Source: Tannerellaceae bacterium (GTDB taxonomy: Bacteria > Bacteroidota > Bacteroidia > Bacteroidales > Tannerellaceae). Taken from it: a DNA stretch of 11,486 nucleotides. The notes beneath the pieces were generated by a model. That model was not told the origin of the DNA. It saw only the letters and a program-made list of their open reading frames with translations, and did no database searches. The translations under genes and the position numbers were made by a program. This document shows, in pieces, positions 1 through 8,865 of the stretch (positions are counted from its first letter, which is position 1; the number at the start of each line of letters is the position of its first letter). Location: positions 1 through 11,486 of the forward strand of contig JAIRYL010000189.1 of assembly GCA_031267775.1 (NCBI GenBank). The letters run 5' to 3'.

Positions 1-3000
1 TCGAAAGCGATAAAGACATACTTGAGATCTTTAATCTGGCTGAAGAGGTAAAGGTTACAAAAACTAATTTAAAGAAATTAATCGGGCGTAAATTAGCGGC
101 CCGCGTATTAAAAACCTGGGTTGAAGACTTTGTAGACGAAGATACAGGCGAAGTGGTATCTATTGAACGTAACGATGTTATTATAGACCGTGAATCTGTA
201 TTAGATAATGATAATATTGAAGCTATACTTGAATCGGGAACGCAAAATATATTATTACATAGAGAAGATCAGAATTTATCCGACTATGCCATTATATACA
301 ATACGCTCCAAAAAGATCCCAGTAACTCGGAAAAAGAAGCTGTATTATATATTTACAGGCAATTAAGAAATGCTGAACCGGCAGATGAAGCGAGCGCCCG
401 CGAAGTCATTACAAACTTATTCTTTTCTGAAAAACGTTATGATTTGGGAGAAGTTGGACGTTACAGGATAAATAAAAAATTAGGTATCACAACCAGTGAA
501 GACATAAAGGTACTTACCAAAGAGGATATAATTGAAATTATCAAGTATTTAATTGAACTGATTAATTCAAAAGCGATAGTTGACGATATCGACCACTTGA
601 GTAATCGCCGCGTACGTACGGTAGGCGAACAACTATACAACCAATTTGGAATAGGTTTGGCTCGTATGTCCCGTACTGTGCGCGAACGTATGAACGTACG
701 CGATAATGAAGTCTTTACTCCTATAGACCTGATTAATGCAAAGACTATTTCTTCCGTCGTAAATTCATTCTTCGGGACAAACGCTTTATCTCAGTTTATG
801 GATCAGACAAATCCATTGGCCGAAATTACTCACAAACGTCGTTTGTCAGCGCTCGGGCCTGGCGGTTTGTCAAGAGAACGCGCCGGATTTGAGGTTCGCG
901 ACGTTCACTATACGCACTATGGCCGTCTTTGCCCGATTGAAACACCGGAAGGACCTAATATCGGTTTGATTTCTTCTCTTTGCGTATATGCTAAGATAAA
1001 TGATCTTGGATTTATATCAACTCCTTACCGTCGCGTAGAAAACGGGCAGGTAGACTTTTCGAACGAAGGCTTGCAATATTATACGGCGGAGGAAGAAGAG
1101 GAATTAACGATAGCGCAAGGTAACGCTCCGTTAGATGGTGGAGGGCGGTTTATACGCGACAGAGTAAAATCAAGATTGGAAGCAGACTTCCCATTAGTTA
1201 CTCCTGCCGAGGTTGATTTAATGGACGTTTCTCCTACACAGATCGCTTCTATTGCGGCTTCTTTAATCCCATTCCTTGAACATGACGATGCAAATCGCGC
1301 ATTGATGGGTTCAAACATGATGCGTCAGGCTGTTCCGTTATTGCGTCCGGATGCTCCTATTGTAGGTACTGGTATTGAAGAATATGTAGCGAGAGATTCT
1401 CGTACGCAAATCATTGCAGAAAGTGAAGGCGAAGTTGTATTTGTTGATGCTACCTGTATTAAGATTAAATATGACCGTACAGAAAATGAAGACTTTGTTA
1501 GCTTTGAAGATGCGGTTAAAACATATCATATTCCTAAATGGCGTAAAACAAACCAAAGTACAACTGTAGACTTACGTCCGGTTATAGAACGGGGCGATCG
1601 TGTAACAGCAGGCCAGATCCTTACGGAAGGTTATTCTACGCAAAAAGGCGAATTAGCTCTTGGACGTAATGTGAAAGTAGCTTATATGCCTTGGAAAGGT
1701 TATAATTACGAAGACGCTATTGTTTTGAACGAACGTATGGTTCGTGAAGACTTTTTCACTTCTATCCATGTAGACGAGTATATTCTGGAAGTCCGCGAAA
1801 CAAAACGCGGTATGGAAGAACTTACTTCGGATATACCTAACGTGAGCGAAGAAGCGACAAAAGACTTGGATGAAAGAGGCATTGTTCGCGTAGGAGCCCG
1901 TATAGAACCCGGCGATATTTTGATTGGTAAAATTACGCCTAAAGGAGAATCCGATCCTTCCCCGGAAGAGAAATTATTACGCGCCATATTCGGCGATAAA
2001 GCCGGCGACGTAAAAGACGCTTCCCTGAAAGCTACGCCTTCTTTACGCGGGGTTGTTATTGAAACTAGTCTGTTTTCCAAAGCAATAAAGAAACGCAAAT
2101 CCAGATTAACGGACAAGGCGATTCTGCCAAAGCTTGACGAAGAATTTGAGCAGAAAATGGCGAACTTGAAAAGCGTACTTGTAGATAAATTGTTGTTGCT
2201 TACCAACGGGAAAATCTCTCAGGGCGTTAAAGATTACATGAATATAGAAGTAATTCTTAAAGGAGCCAAATTTACCCGTAAGGAATTAGAAACGCTTGAT
2301 TACAGTTCCATTCAGGTTAGTAAATGGACGGCAGATAATGCGAAAAATGATTTAATTAAAGAAGTTATTCTGAATTATCTGAAAAAATATAAAGAATTAG
2401 ACGCTGACTTGAAGCGCAAGAAGTTTGACCTTACCATTGGCGACGAACTTCCTACCGGTATTGTTCAAATGGCTAAAGTTTATATTGCGAAGAAACGTAA
2501 GATTCAGGTAGGCGACAAGATGGCCGGGCGACATGGTAACAAAGGCATTGTTTCCAAAATTGTACGTCAGGAAGATATGCCTTTCCTTGAAGACGGAACG
2601 CCTGTGGATATTTGCTTGAATCCATTAGGCGTACCTTCCCGTATGAACTTGGGCCAGATATTTGAGGCTGTATTGGGATGGGCAGGTAATACATTAAATA
2701 TTAAGTTTGCCACTCCTATCTTTGATGGCGCTTCAATGGATGACTTGAACGACTGGACAGACAAAGCAAGTATTCCCCGATATGGTAAAACATACCTGTA
2801 TGATGGCGGAACCGGCGAACGCTTTGACCAACCGGCTACAGTAGGAATGACTTATTTCTTGAAATTAGGCCACATGGTAGACGACAAGATGCACGCCCGT
2901 TCTATTGGTCCATATTCATTAATTACTCAGCAACCATTAGGCGGTAAAGCGCAATTCGGCGGCCAGCGTTTCGGAGAGATGGAAGTTTGGGCATTAGAGG

Positions 3001-3185
3001 CATTCGGCGCAGCCCATATATTACAGGAAATACTTACTATCAAGTCTGATGACGTAGTAGGACGTTCGAAAGCTTATGAAGCTATCGTAAAAGGAGACCC
3101 GATGCCAAATCCCGGTATTCCGGAATCTTTGAACGTGTTGCTTCATGAACTGAGAGGTCTTGGTTTAAGCTTTATATTAGATTAA
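1..3185 (+). CDS. rpoB: RNA polymerase beta subunit, 5' truncated by window edge
   Basis: Catalytic beta subunit of DNA-dependent RNA polymerase. The reading frame is open from base 3, upstream of the first GTG at 153, so the gene enters the window already in progress; 1060 codons are visible and roughly 200 N-terminal codons are missing against the usual Bacteroidales length of about 1270. The rifampicin-binding region lies near 780-860 (LSQFMDQTNPLAEITHKRR), with E. coli-equivalent D516, H526, R529 and S531 intact; positions 518 and 522 are T and A. DVHYTHYGR followed by CPIETPEGPNIGLI is at about 900-970. The active-site-facing GDKMAGRHGNKG is at 2511-2546, and the C-terminal GGQRFGEMEVWALEAFGA clamp segment is near 2955-3010. 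The large E. coli-type insertion just before the GDKMAGRHGNKG segment is absent. rpoC follows after 34 nt, consistent with co-transcription. Identification is secure. Confidence 0.98.
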   Translation, partial: ESDKDILEIFNLAEEVKVTKTNLKKLIGRKLAARVLKTWVEDFVDEDTGEVVSIERNDVIIDRESVLDNDNIEAILESGTQNILLHREDQNLSDYAIIYNTLQKDPSNSEKEAVLYIYRQLRNAEPADEASAREVITNLFFSEKRYDLGEVGRYRINKKLGITTSEDIKVLTKEDIIEIIKYLIELINSKAIVDDIDHLSNRRVRTVGEQLYNQFGIGLARMSRTVRERMNVRDNEVFTPIDLINAKTISSVVNSFFGTNALSQFMDQTNPLAEITHKRRLSALGPGGLSRERAGFEVRDVHYTHYGRLCPIETPEGPNIGLISSLCVYAKINDLGFISTPYRRVENGQVDFSNEGLQYYTAEEEEELTIAQGNAPLDGGGRFIRDRVKSRLEADFPLVTPAEVDLMDVSPTQIASIAASLIPFLEHDDANRALMGSNMMRQAVPLLRPDAPIVGTGIEEYVARDSRTQIIAESEGEVVFVDATCIKIKYDRTENEDFVSFEDAVKTYHIPKWRKTNQSTTVDLRPVIERGDRVTAGQILTEGYSTQKGELALGRNVKVAYMPWKGYNYEDAIVLNERMVREDFFTSIHVDEYILEVRETKRGMEELTSDIPNVSEEATKDLDERGIVRVGARIEPGDILIGKITPKGESDPSPEEKLLRAIFGDKAGDVKDASLKATPSLRGVVIETSLFSKAIKKRKSRLTDKAILPKLDEEFEQKMANLKSVLVDKLLLLTNGKISQGVKDYMNIEVILKGAKFTRKELETLDYSSIQVSKWTADNAKNDLIKEVILNYLKKYKELDADLKRKKFDLTIGDELPTGIVQMAKVYIAKKRKIQVGDKMAGRHGNKGIVSKIVRQEDMPFLEDGTPVDICLNPLGVPSRMNLGQIFEAVLGWAGNTLNIKFATPIFDGASMDDLNDWTDKASIPRYGKTYLYDGGTGERFDQPATVGMTYFLKLGHMVDDKMHARSIGPYSLITQQPLGGKAQFGGQRFGEMEVWALEAFGAAHILQEILTIKSDDVVGRSKAYEAIVKGDPMPNPGIPESLNVLLHELRGLGLSFILD

Positions 3186-3219
3186 TTCAACAACAATATA
3201 ACTCTTTATAAACTATAAT

Positions 3220-6200
3220 ATGGCTTTTAGAAAAGAAAACAAGATAAAGAGTAACTTTTCAAAAATTACAATTGGTTTAGCTTCTCCTGAAGAAATCATT
3301 GAGAATTCAAGCGGCGAAGTGTTAAAACCGGAAACGATCAACTATCGCACTTACAAACCCGAACGCGACGGGTTATTCTGCGAACGCATTTTCGGCCCTA
3401 TCAAGGACTATGAATGTCATTGCGGAAAATATAAACGTATCCGTTACAAAGGTATTGTGTGTGATCGTTGTGGTGTAGAAGTTACGGAGAAGAAAGTTCG
3501 TCGCGAGCGTATGGGGCATATCCTTTTGGTAGTTCCCGTGGCTCATATCTGGTACTTCCGTTCTTTGCCTAACAAAATTGGTTATTTATTAGGAATACCA
3601 ACCAAGAAATTAGATTCTATCATTTATTATGAGAGGTATGTCGTTATCCAATCGGGTTCGATTGACACTGTTAGCGAACTAGACCTTTTGTCGGAAGAAG
3701 AATACCTCCAGATATTAGACAATTTACCAAAGGAAAATCAATTGCTGGAAGACTCCGACCCCAATAAATTTATTGCCAAAATCGGAGCTGAAGCTGTATA
3801 TGATTTACTGGCGCGCTTGGACTTGGATACTCTTTCTTATGATTTGCGCCACCGCGCCAGCACAGACAGTTCGCAGCAACGGAAGAACGAAGCGTTAAAA
3901 CGTCTGCAGGTTGTTGAATCGTTCCGCGCTTCCAGAGGAAGGAATAAACCCGAATGGATGGTAATAAAAGCCGTACCGGTTATTCCGCCCGAATTACGCC
4001 CGCTGGTTCCTTTGGATGGCGGCCGGTTTGCAACGTCCGATTTGAATGATTTATATCGTCGCGTTATTATCCGTAATAACCGTTTAAAACGATTAATCGA
4101 TATTAAGGCGCCCGAAGTAATTTTACGTAATGAAAAGCGTATGCTTCAGGAAGCCGTTGATTCATTATTTGATAATTCCCGTAAATCAAGTGCCGTTAAA
4201 ACAGATGCCAATCGTCCGTTGAAATCTCTTTCGGATAGTTTGAAAGGAAAACAAGGCCGTTTTCGTCAAAACTTGCTGGGTAAACGTGTCGACTATTCCG
4301 CCCGTTCGGTTATTGTTGTCGGCCCTGAGCTGAAGATGCACGAATGCGGTATTCCTAAGAATATGGCTGCCGAATTGTATAAACCCTTTATTATCCGAAA
4401 ATTAATTGAGCGTGGTATTGTTAAAACGGTTAAATCGGCGAAAAAGATTGTAGATCGTAAAGAGCCTGTGGTTTGGGATATTTTAGAATATGTAATGAAA
4501 GGGCATCCCGTATTACTCAACCGCGCTCCCACCTTGCACCGGTTAGGTATACAAGCTTTCCAGCCCAAATTAATAGAAGGTAAAGCAATCCAGTTACATC
4601 CGCTATCATGTACTGCATTTAATGCGGACTTTGACGGAGACCAGATGGCTGTGCATCTACCATTGGGCAACGAGGCTATATTGGAAGCGCAAATGCTGAT
4701 GCTGGCTTCGCATAACATCTTAAATCCGGCAAATGGCGCTCCTATTACGGTACCTTCGCAAGATATGGTGCTTGGTTTGTATTACATAACCAAATTGCGT
4801 CCGGGAACAAAAGGCGAAGGTTTGGTATTTTATGGAGAAGAAGAAGCGATTATTGCCTATAATGAAGGTAAAGTTGATATACACGCGCCTATTAAGGCGT
4901 ATGTAGACGATATAGACAAAGACGGAAATCTTGTCAGGGTAATGATAGAAACGTCTGTTGGCCGTGTGATGGTAAATGAATATGTCCCAAAAGAAGTTGG
5001 TTATGTAAACGAAGTTCTTGGAAAGAAAGCGTTACGCGATATCATCGGCGATGTTATTAAAGTTTGCGGCGTGGCTCGTACGGCACAATTCCTCGACGAC
5101 ATTCAAGGCCTTGGCTACCAAATGGCATTCAAGGGAGGATTGTCGTTCAATTTGGCAGACGTACTTATTCCGCAAGAAAAAGATAAACTGGTTGAAGAAG
5201 GATATGAAGAAGTTGAACAAATCCTTGCTAACTATAGTATGGGATTCATTACATTCAACGAACGTTATAATCAAATTATTGATACTTGGACGCATATAAA
5301 CAGCCGTCTATCTGAAATCCTGATAAAACAGCTTACGGCTGATAATGATGGATTCAACTCTGTATTCATGATGATGGACTCAGGAGCGCGCGGTTCGAAA
5401 GAACAGATTCGTCAGCTTTCCGGTATGCGCGGTTTGATGGCAAAACCTCAAAAAAGCGGAGCTGAAGGCGGTCAGATTATTGAAAATCCAATCCTCTCAA
5501 ACTTTAAAGAAGGTTTGTCGGTGCTCGAGTATTTCATTTCTACTCACGGCGCTCGTAAAGGTTTGGCCGATACGGCATTAAAAACAGCGGACGCAGGTTA
5601 TCTGACTCGTCGTCTGGTAGACGTTTCGCATGACGTCATTATCAATGAAGAAGATTGTGGTACTTTACGCGGTTTGGTTTGCACAGAACTCAAAAACAAC
5701 GAAGAAGTCATAGCGTCTTTATACGAGCGCATATTAGGGCGCGTATCCGTTCATGATATTCAACATCCGCTTACCGGAGAGTTGATTGTAGAATCGGGCG
5801 ATGAAATCCGTGAAGATGCGGCAAGGAAAATTCAAGAATCTCCGATAGAAAGCGTAGAAATCCGTTCGGTTCTTACTTGTGAATCGAAAAAAGGCGTTTG
5901 CGCTAAATGTTACGGACGTAACTTAGCCACAGGTTCAATGGTTCAGAGAGGCGAGGTAGTTGGCGTTATCGCGGCACAATCTATTGGCGAGCCGGGAACG
6001 CAGTTAACGCTTCGTACATTCCACGTCGGGGGGATTGCTTCCAACATTGCAACGGAAAGCAGTATAACATCGAAGTACGATGGTATCCTTGAAATTGACG
6101 AACTCCGTTCTGTTGAATCGATCGATGCTACAGGAAAAGCATATCAGGTAGTAGTAAGTCGCTTAGCTGAAATGCGTATTGTAGATCCGAACACGAAGAT

Positions 6201-7515
6201 TGTTTTGCTAACCCATAACATTCCTTATGGTTCTAAATTATACTTCAACAGCGGATCTTCTGTTAAGAAAGGCGATACGATCATCGAGTGGGACCCGTTC
6301 AATGCCGTTATCGTTTCCGAAGTAGCCGGTAAGATTGAGTTTGAAAGTGTGATTGAAGGGATTACTTATAAAGTTGAAAGCGACGAAACAACCGGATTAA
6401 AAGAAAAAATTATCATCGAACCTAAAGATAAGACCAAGGCTCCTGTTGTTCATATTGTTGATGAAAACGGAAATCACCTGAAAAACTACTCTTTACCTTT
6501 GGGTGCCCATGTTGTAAAAGAAAATGGCGATACGGTTATTGCCGGCGAAGTGTTTGTAAAAATGCCTCGCGCCGTTGGTAAAACAGGCGATATTACCGGC
6601 GGTCTTCCTCGCGTAACCGAATTATTTGAAGCGCGTAATCCTTCCAATCCGGCTGTCGTTGCAGAAATTGATGGAGAAATAGGTTTTGGAAAGATTAAAC
6701 GCGGTAACCGCGAAGTAACCGTCACTTCCAAATTAGGCGAAATTAAGAAATATATGGTGCCGCTTTCCAAACAACTTTTAGTACAGGAAAACGACTATAT
6801 ACGCGCAGGTATGCCGTTGTCTGACGGAGCGATAACCCCATCGGATATTTTAGCGATCAAAGGACCGACTGCCGTTCAGGAATATATTGTTAATGAAGTA
6901 CAAGACGTCTATCGTTTGCAAGGCGTGAAGATTAATGATAAACACTTTGAAGTGATCGTACGCCAAATGATGCGCAAGGTAGAAGTCGTTGATCCGGGAG
7001 ATACTCGTTTCCTTGAACAGCAGATAGTAGACAAGTTGGAAGTAATGGATGAAAATGATCGTATTTGGGGCAAAAAAGTCGTTATGGATTCAGCCGATTC
7101 CCAAACATTACAGGCCGGACAGATCGTTACAGCCCGCAAATTGAGGGATGAAAATAGTATGTTGAAACGTCGCGACCTTAAATTGGTTGAAGTACGTGAC
7201 GCCGTTCCCGCTACGGCCAACCAAATTCTCCAAGGTATCACCCGCGCCGCTCTTCAAACAAACAGCTTCATGTCGGCCGCTTCTTTCCAGGAAACAACAA
7301 AAGTACTGAACGAGGCTGCTATCAATGGAAAAGTAGACCGTTTGGAAGGTTTGAAAGAAAATGTTATTTGCGGACATCTTATCCCAGCCGGCACAGGTCA
7401 GCGCGATTATGACAAACTCGTTGTTGGAGCCAAAGATGAGTTCGAACGCATCTATGCAAACCGCAAAAATATAGTAGAACTTAATATGATGGATAAAGTA
7501 ATAAACAAAGGATAG
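3220..7515 (+). CDS. rpoC: RNA polymerase beta' subunit
   Basis: Beta' subunit, 1431 residues and complete. Zinc site 1 is C66, C68, C81, C84. The catalytic magnesium loop NADFDGDQ gives D470, D472 and D474. The bridge helix spans roughly 766-803. Zinc site 2 is C813, C887, C894, C897. The trigger loop carries QLTLRTFH with H935, equivalent to E. coli H936. About 180 residues separate the first trigger-loop helix (near 940) from the conserved DITGGLPRV (1124-1132), so a lineage-type trigger-loop insertion is present, like the SI3 class in E. coli. The start ATG gives the canonical MAFRKENKIK N terminus. No Shine-Dalgarno sequence is visible, as is common in this phylum. The gene is the last of the operon and is followed by an intrinsic terminator 30 nt past its stop codon. 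Confidence 0.99.
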   Translation: MAFRKENKIKSNFSKITIGLASPEEIIENSSGEVLKPETINYRTYKPERDGLFCERIFGPIKDYECHCGKYKRIRYKGIVCDRCGVEVTEKKVRRERMGHILLVVPVAHIWYFRSLPNKIGYLLGIPTKKLDSIIYYERYVVIQSGSIDTVSELDLLSEEEYLQILDNLPKENQLLEDSDPNKFIAKIGAEAVYDLLARLDLDTLSYDLRHRASTDSSQQRKNEALKRLQVVESFRASRGRNKPEWMVIKAVPVIPPELRPLVPLDGGRFATSDLNDLYRRVIIRNNRLKRLIDIKAPEVILRNEKRMLQEAVDSLFDNSRKSSAVKTDANRPLKSLSDSLKGKQGRFRQNLLGKRVDYSARSVIVVGPELKMHECGIPKNMAAELYKPFIIRKLIERGIVKTVKSAKKIVDRKEPVVWDILEYVMKGHPVLLNRAPTLHRLGIQAFQPKLIEGKAIQLHPLSCTAFNADFDGDQMAVHLPLGNEAILEAQMLMLASHNILNPANGAPITVPSQDMVLGLYYITKLRPGTKGEGLVFYGEEEAIIAYNEGKVDIHAPIKAYVDDIDKDGNLVRVMIETSVGRVMVNEYVPKEVGYVNEVLGKKALRDIIGDVIKVCGVARTAQFLDDIQGLGYQMAFKGGLSFNLADVLIPQEKDKLVEEGYEEVEQILANYSMGFITFNERYNQIIDTWTHINSRLSEILIKQLTADNDGFNSVFMMMDSGARGSKEQIRQLSGMRGLMAKPQKSGAEGGQIIENPILSNFKEGLSVLEYFISTHGARKGLADTALKTADAGYLTRRLVDVSHDVIINEEDCGTLRGLVCTELKNNEEVIASLYERILGRVSVHDIQHPLTGELIVESGDEIREDAARKIQESPIESVEIRSVLTCESKKGVCAKCYGRNLATGSMVQRGEVVGVIAAQSIGEPGTQLTLRTFHVGGIASNIATESSITSKYDGILEIDELRSVESIDATGKAYQVVVSRLAEMRIVDPNTKIVLLTHNIPYGSKLYFNSGSSVKKGDTIIEWDPFNAVIVSEVAGKIEFESVIEGITYKVESDETTGLKEKIIIEPKDKTKAPVVHIVDENGNHLKNYSLPLGAHVVKENGDTVIAGEVFVKMPRAVGKTGDITGGLPRVTELFEARNPSNPAVVAEIDGEIGFGKIKRGNREVTVTSKLGEIKKYMVPLSKQLLVQENDYIRAGMPLSDGAITPSDILAIKGPTAVQEYIVNEVQDVYRLQGVKINDKHFEVIVRQMMRKVEVVDPGDTRFLEQQIVDKLEVMDENDRIWGKKVVMDSADSQTLQAGQIVTARKLRDENSMLKRRDLKLVEVRDAVPATANQILQGITRAALQTNSFMSAASFQETTKVLNEAAINGKVDRLEGLKENVICGHLIPAGTGQRDYDKLVVGAKDEFERIYANRKNIVELNMMDKVINKG

Positions 7516-7545
7516 CGATTAATTATTCCTCATTTAAATATTCTG

Positions 7546-7578
7546 AAAGGCTACTCGTAAAACAGTAGTCTTTTTTTT
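7546..7578 (+). terminator. Intrinsic terminator after rpoC
   Basis: AAAGGCTACT (7546-7555) pairs with AGTAGTCTTT (7564-7573) with one G-T wobble around the loop CGTAAAAC. The 3' arm runs into eight consecutive T residues (7571-7578). It sits 30 nt after the rpoC stop and just before the promoter of the next gene, so it separates the polymerase operon from the downstream regulator. Confidence 0.85.
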
Positions 7579-7589
7579 ATATTTTACCG

Positions 7590-7620
7590 TTTGCGATTTT
7601 AATCAATTAGATTATATTTG
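7590..7620 (+). promoter_or_regulatory. Bacteroidetes-type promoter for the AraC-family gene
   Basis: TTTG at 7590-7593, a 19-nt spacer, then TATATTTG at 7613-7620. This matches the Bacteroides primary sigma consensus (TTTG, 19-21 nt, TAnnTTTG) at every conserved position. Transcription should begin near 7626, leaving a leader of about 28 nt before the 7654 ATG. Confidence 0.75.
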
Positions 7621-7653
7621 TAGATATATTTTATCAATATCCTACTAATAAGG

Positions 7654-8553
7654 ATGATAAATAATTATAGTATGAGTCAGATAGATGTTCTACAAGAAGT
7701 AATATCGCTTTCGCCCGAAGATTGTTTTTTTGTGATGAAGCGATATAAGGAGGGTTTCCCCTATCCTCCGCACATACATCCTGAATTTGAATTAAATTAT
7801 CTTGAAAATGCAGCAGGTTCTATTCGTATTGTAGGCGACTCTGCTGAAGAAATAAGCGATTTGGATTTACTTCTTGTAGCAGGAGGAACTAAACATGCCT
7901 ATTCTAATCATAAATGCAAATTTGAGGGAACAATAGAAATAACCATTCAATTTCATCGTTCCTTATTTGACAGCATCATAAATAAAAGGCATTTTAAAAC
8001 AATCAAGAGTATGTTTGAAAATGCAGCCCATGGATTGGTTTTCAGCCGTCAGATGATTGATCGTATTCGTCCGGAACTTAAAATGCTCTCCAATGATGTG
8101 CCGGATTCTTTCAGGAATTTCCTCCGTTTGATTGAAATATTAAAAATACTATCATTAGATGATGCTGCCTGGCGTTTGAATACCTCTAATAATGTCAGTG
8201 ATTTCAGAGATAGAGATAGCGACCGGTTGGAAACTATCATGCTATATTTGCATGAAAACTATCAGCATCCGGTTACATTAACGGATGTAGCCAACCTGAT
8301 TAACGCCAGCGAATCCTCCCTTACCCGATTCCTGAAGAAGTGGACAGGAAAAACATTTATTGATTATTTAAATGATATCCGCGTTTCAGAAGCTGCCTCC
8401 CACCTGATTGACACGAGTGATACGATCTCTGAGATATGCTATAAAAGCGGATTTAATAATTTATCAAATTTCAATCGTATTTTTCGTAAAAAGAAAGGGT
8501 TAACTCCTTCTGAGTATAGAGAAAGATATGCCCGTTCACGTTTCAGGGTATAA
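7654..8553 (+). CDS. AraC-family transcriptional regulator (cupin sensor + AraC HTH)
   Basis: A 299-residue, likely cytoplasmic, DNA-binding regulator. The N-terminal half is a cupin-like sensor: HIHPEFELNYL (H40, H42, E44) is the usual first cupin strand signature and H81 lies on a later strand. Its ligand cannot be named. A linker near 175-190 is rich in S, N and D. The C-terminal AraC/XylS DNA-binding domain (about 190-293) has two helix-turn-helices: LTDVANLINASESSLTRFLKKWTG, then ISEICYKSGFNNLSNFNRIFRK with the diagnostic KSGF and LTPSEYR end. ATG 7654 is chosen because it gives the longest frame behind the promoter; ATG 7672 (MSQIDVLQ) is an equally plausible start. The gene stands alone between two terminators. 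Direct repeats spaced for an AraC dimer lie 21 nt after its stop codon, so its target may be adjacent. Confidence 0.93.
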   Translation: MINNYSMSQIDVLQEVISLSPEDCFFVMKRYKEGFPYPPHIHPEFELNYLENAAGSIRIVGDSAEEISDLDLLLVAGGTKHAYSNHKCKFEGTIEITIQFHRSLFDSIINKRHFKTIKSMFENAAHGLVFSRQMIDRIRPELKMLSNDVPDSFRNFLRLIEILKILSLDDAAWRLNTSNNVSDFRDRDSDRLETIMLYLHENYQHPVTLTDVANLINASESSLTRFLKKWTGKTFIDYLNDIRVSEAASHLIDTSDTISEICYKSGFNNLSNFNRIFRKKKGLTPSEYRERYARSRFRV

Positions 8554-8568
8554 AAAGGTTTTTTTATA
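8549..8568 (+). terminator. Weak AT-only hairpin at the araC-type gene stop
   Basis: TATAAAAA (8549-8556) and TTTTTATA (8561-8568) can pair around GGTT, with seven T residues at 8559-8565. The stem has no G-C pairs, so termination here would be inefficient. Termination could instead occur at 8776-8807. Confidence 0.25.
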
Positions 8569-8573
8569 TTGAA

Positions 8574-8611
8574 ATTGGCGAAATAGTATTACGTATTGAA
8601 AAAATAGTACT
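8574..8611 (+). promoter_or_regulatory. Direct-repeat operator with AraC-type spacing
   Basis: ATTGGCGAAATAGTATT (8574-8590) and ATTGAAAAAATAGTACT (8595-8611) share 13 of 17 bases, including ATTG and AAATAGTA in the same register. They are exactly 21 bp apart, two helical turns. AraC-family proteins bind direct 17-bp half sites at this spacing, with the promoter-proximal half site touching the -35 region. Here the second repeat overlaps the -33 element of the promoter at 8611-8641. The likely binder is the AraC-family protein encoded just upstream, but that is inference. Confidence 0.5.
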
Positions 8612-8641
8612 TGGTGGTTTTAAGCAAACCTTCTACATTTG
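8611..8641 (+). promoter_or_regulatory. Candidate promoter for an intergenic small transcript
   Basis: TTG at 8611-8613, a 20-nt spacer and TACATTTG at 8634-8641, which fits TAnnTTTG exactly. A short inverted repeat (GGTTT 8616-8620, AAACC 8626-8630) lies in the spacer. It faces the + strand and sits directly behind the direct-repeat operator. The predicted transcript would start near 8647. Confidence 0.5.
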
Positions 8642-8642
8642 T

Positions 8643-8656
8643 TCATTATATAATGA
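8643..8656. repeat. 14-bp perfect palindrome at the predicted start site
   Basis: TCATTATATAATGA reads identically on both strands. It begins two bases after the -7 box and covers the predicted transcription start, a position typical of repressor operators. It is entirely AT-rich apart from its outer C and G, so chance occurrence is possible. Confidence 0.35.
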
Positions 8657-8807
8657 TAATTAGCGCTTGTTTATACCTTAATTTAAATGTCAAAAAAAAA
8701 GAAAAATGATTTGACTATAAGTGATACGATATTTTTACATTGGTCTAAAGAATTGAGAATTAAAAACACAACTTGAAAAATGACTGCCTGAGAAGGTCGT
8801 CGTTTTT
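8647..8807 (+). ncRNA. Candidate small RNA of about 160 nt (or 18-codon peptide mRNA)
   Basis: A self-contained unit lies in the 312-nt gap between the AraC-type regulator and the DUF3467 gene: promoter 8611-8641, AT-rich body, and a terminator hairpin at 8776-8807. The only ATG-led frame near the start is 8653-8709, 18 codons (MIISACLYLNLNVKKKEK), with no recognisable homology. The body also holds GTCAAA (8689-8694) opposite TTTGAC (8710-8715). The alternative is that the region is merely a long 3' untranslated region of the regulator gene. Confidence 0.35.
8776..8807 (+). terminator. GNRA-loop intrinsic terminator upstream of DUF3467 gene
   Basis: AAAAATGACTGCCT (8776-8789) pairs with AGGTCGTCGTTTTT (8794-8807) around the tetraloop GAGA, with one mismatch (8785/8798) and two G-T wobbles. 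The T tract is part of the 3' arm and is followed by GTTTT. It lies 222 nt after the AraC-type stop codon, farther than a normal gene terminator, and ends the putative small RNA. Confidence 0.7.
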
Positions 8808-8838
8808 GTTTTAGTTTATAGATAAATGCCTATATTTG
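8805..8838 (+). promoter_or_regulatory. Promoter for the DUF3467 gene
   Basis: TATATTTG at 8831-8838 is a perfect -7 box, with TTTG at 8805-8808 upstream. The spacer is 22 nt, one longer than the usual range. The -33 element overlaps the T tract of the preceding terminator. Predicted start is near 8844, leaving a 22-nt leader. Confidence 0.6.
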
Positions 8839-8865
8839 CTTGTATTTATATAAAAACATTACATT

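Noticed and set aside
774..860. Possible rifampicin-resistance changes in RpoB
   Set aside because: The main resistance positions (E. coli 516, 526, 529, 531) are wild type; T at 518 and A at 522 look like lineage variation.
4293..4718. 141-codon - strand frame inside rpoC
   Set aside because: It is antisense to the catalytic Mg-loop region of rpoC; the frame is open because of constrained codons on the other strand.
5018..5299. 93-codon + strand frame inside rpoC
   Set aside because: It lies wholly within rpoC in another frame and its protein has no recognisable features; it is a shadow frame.
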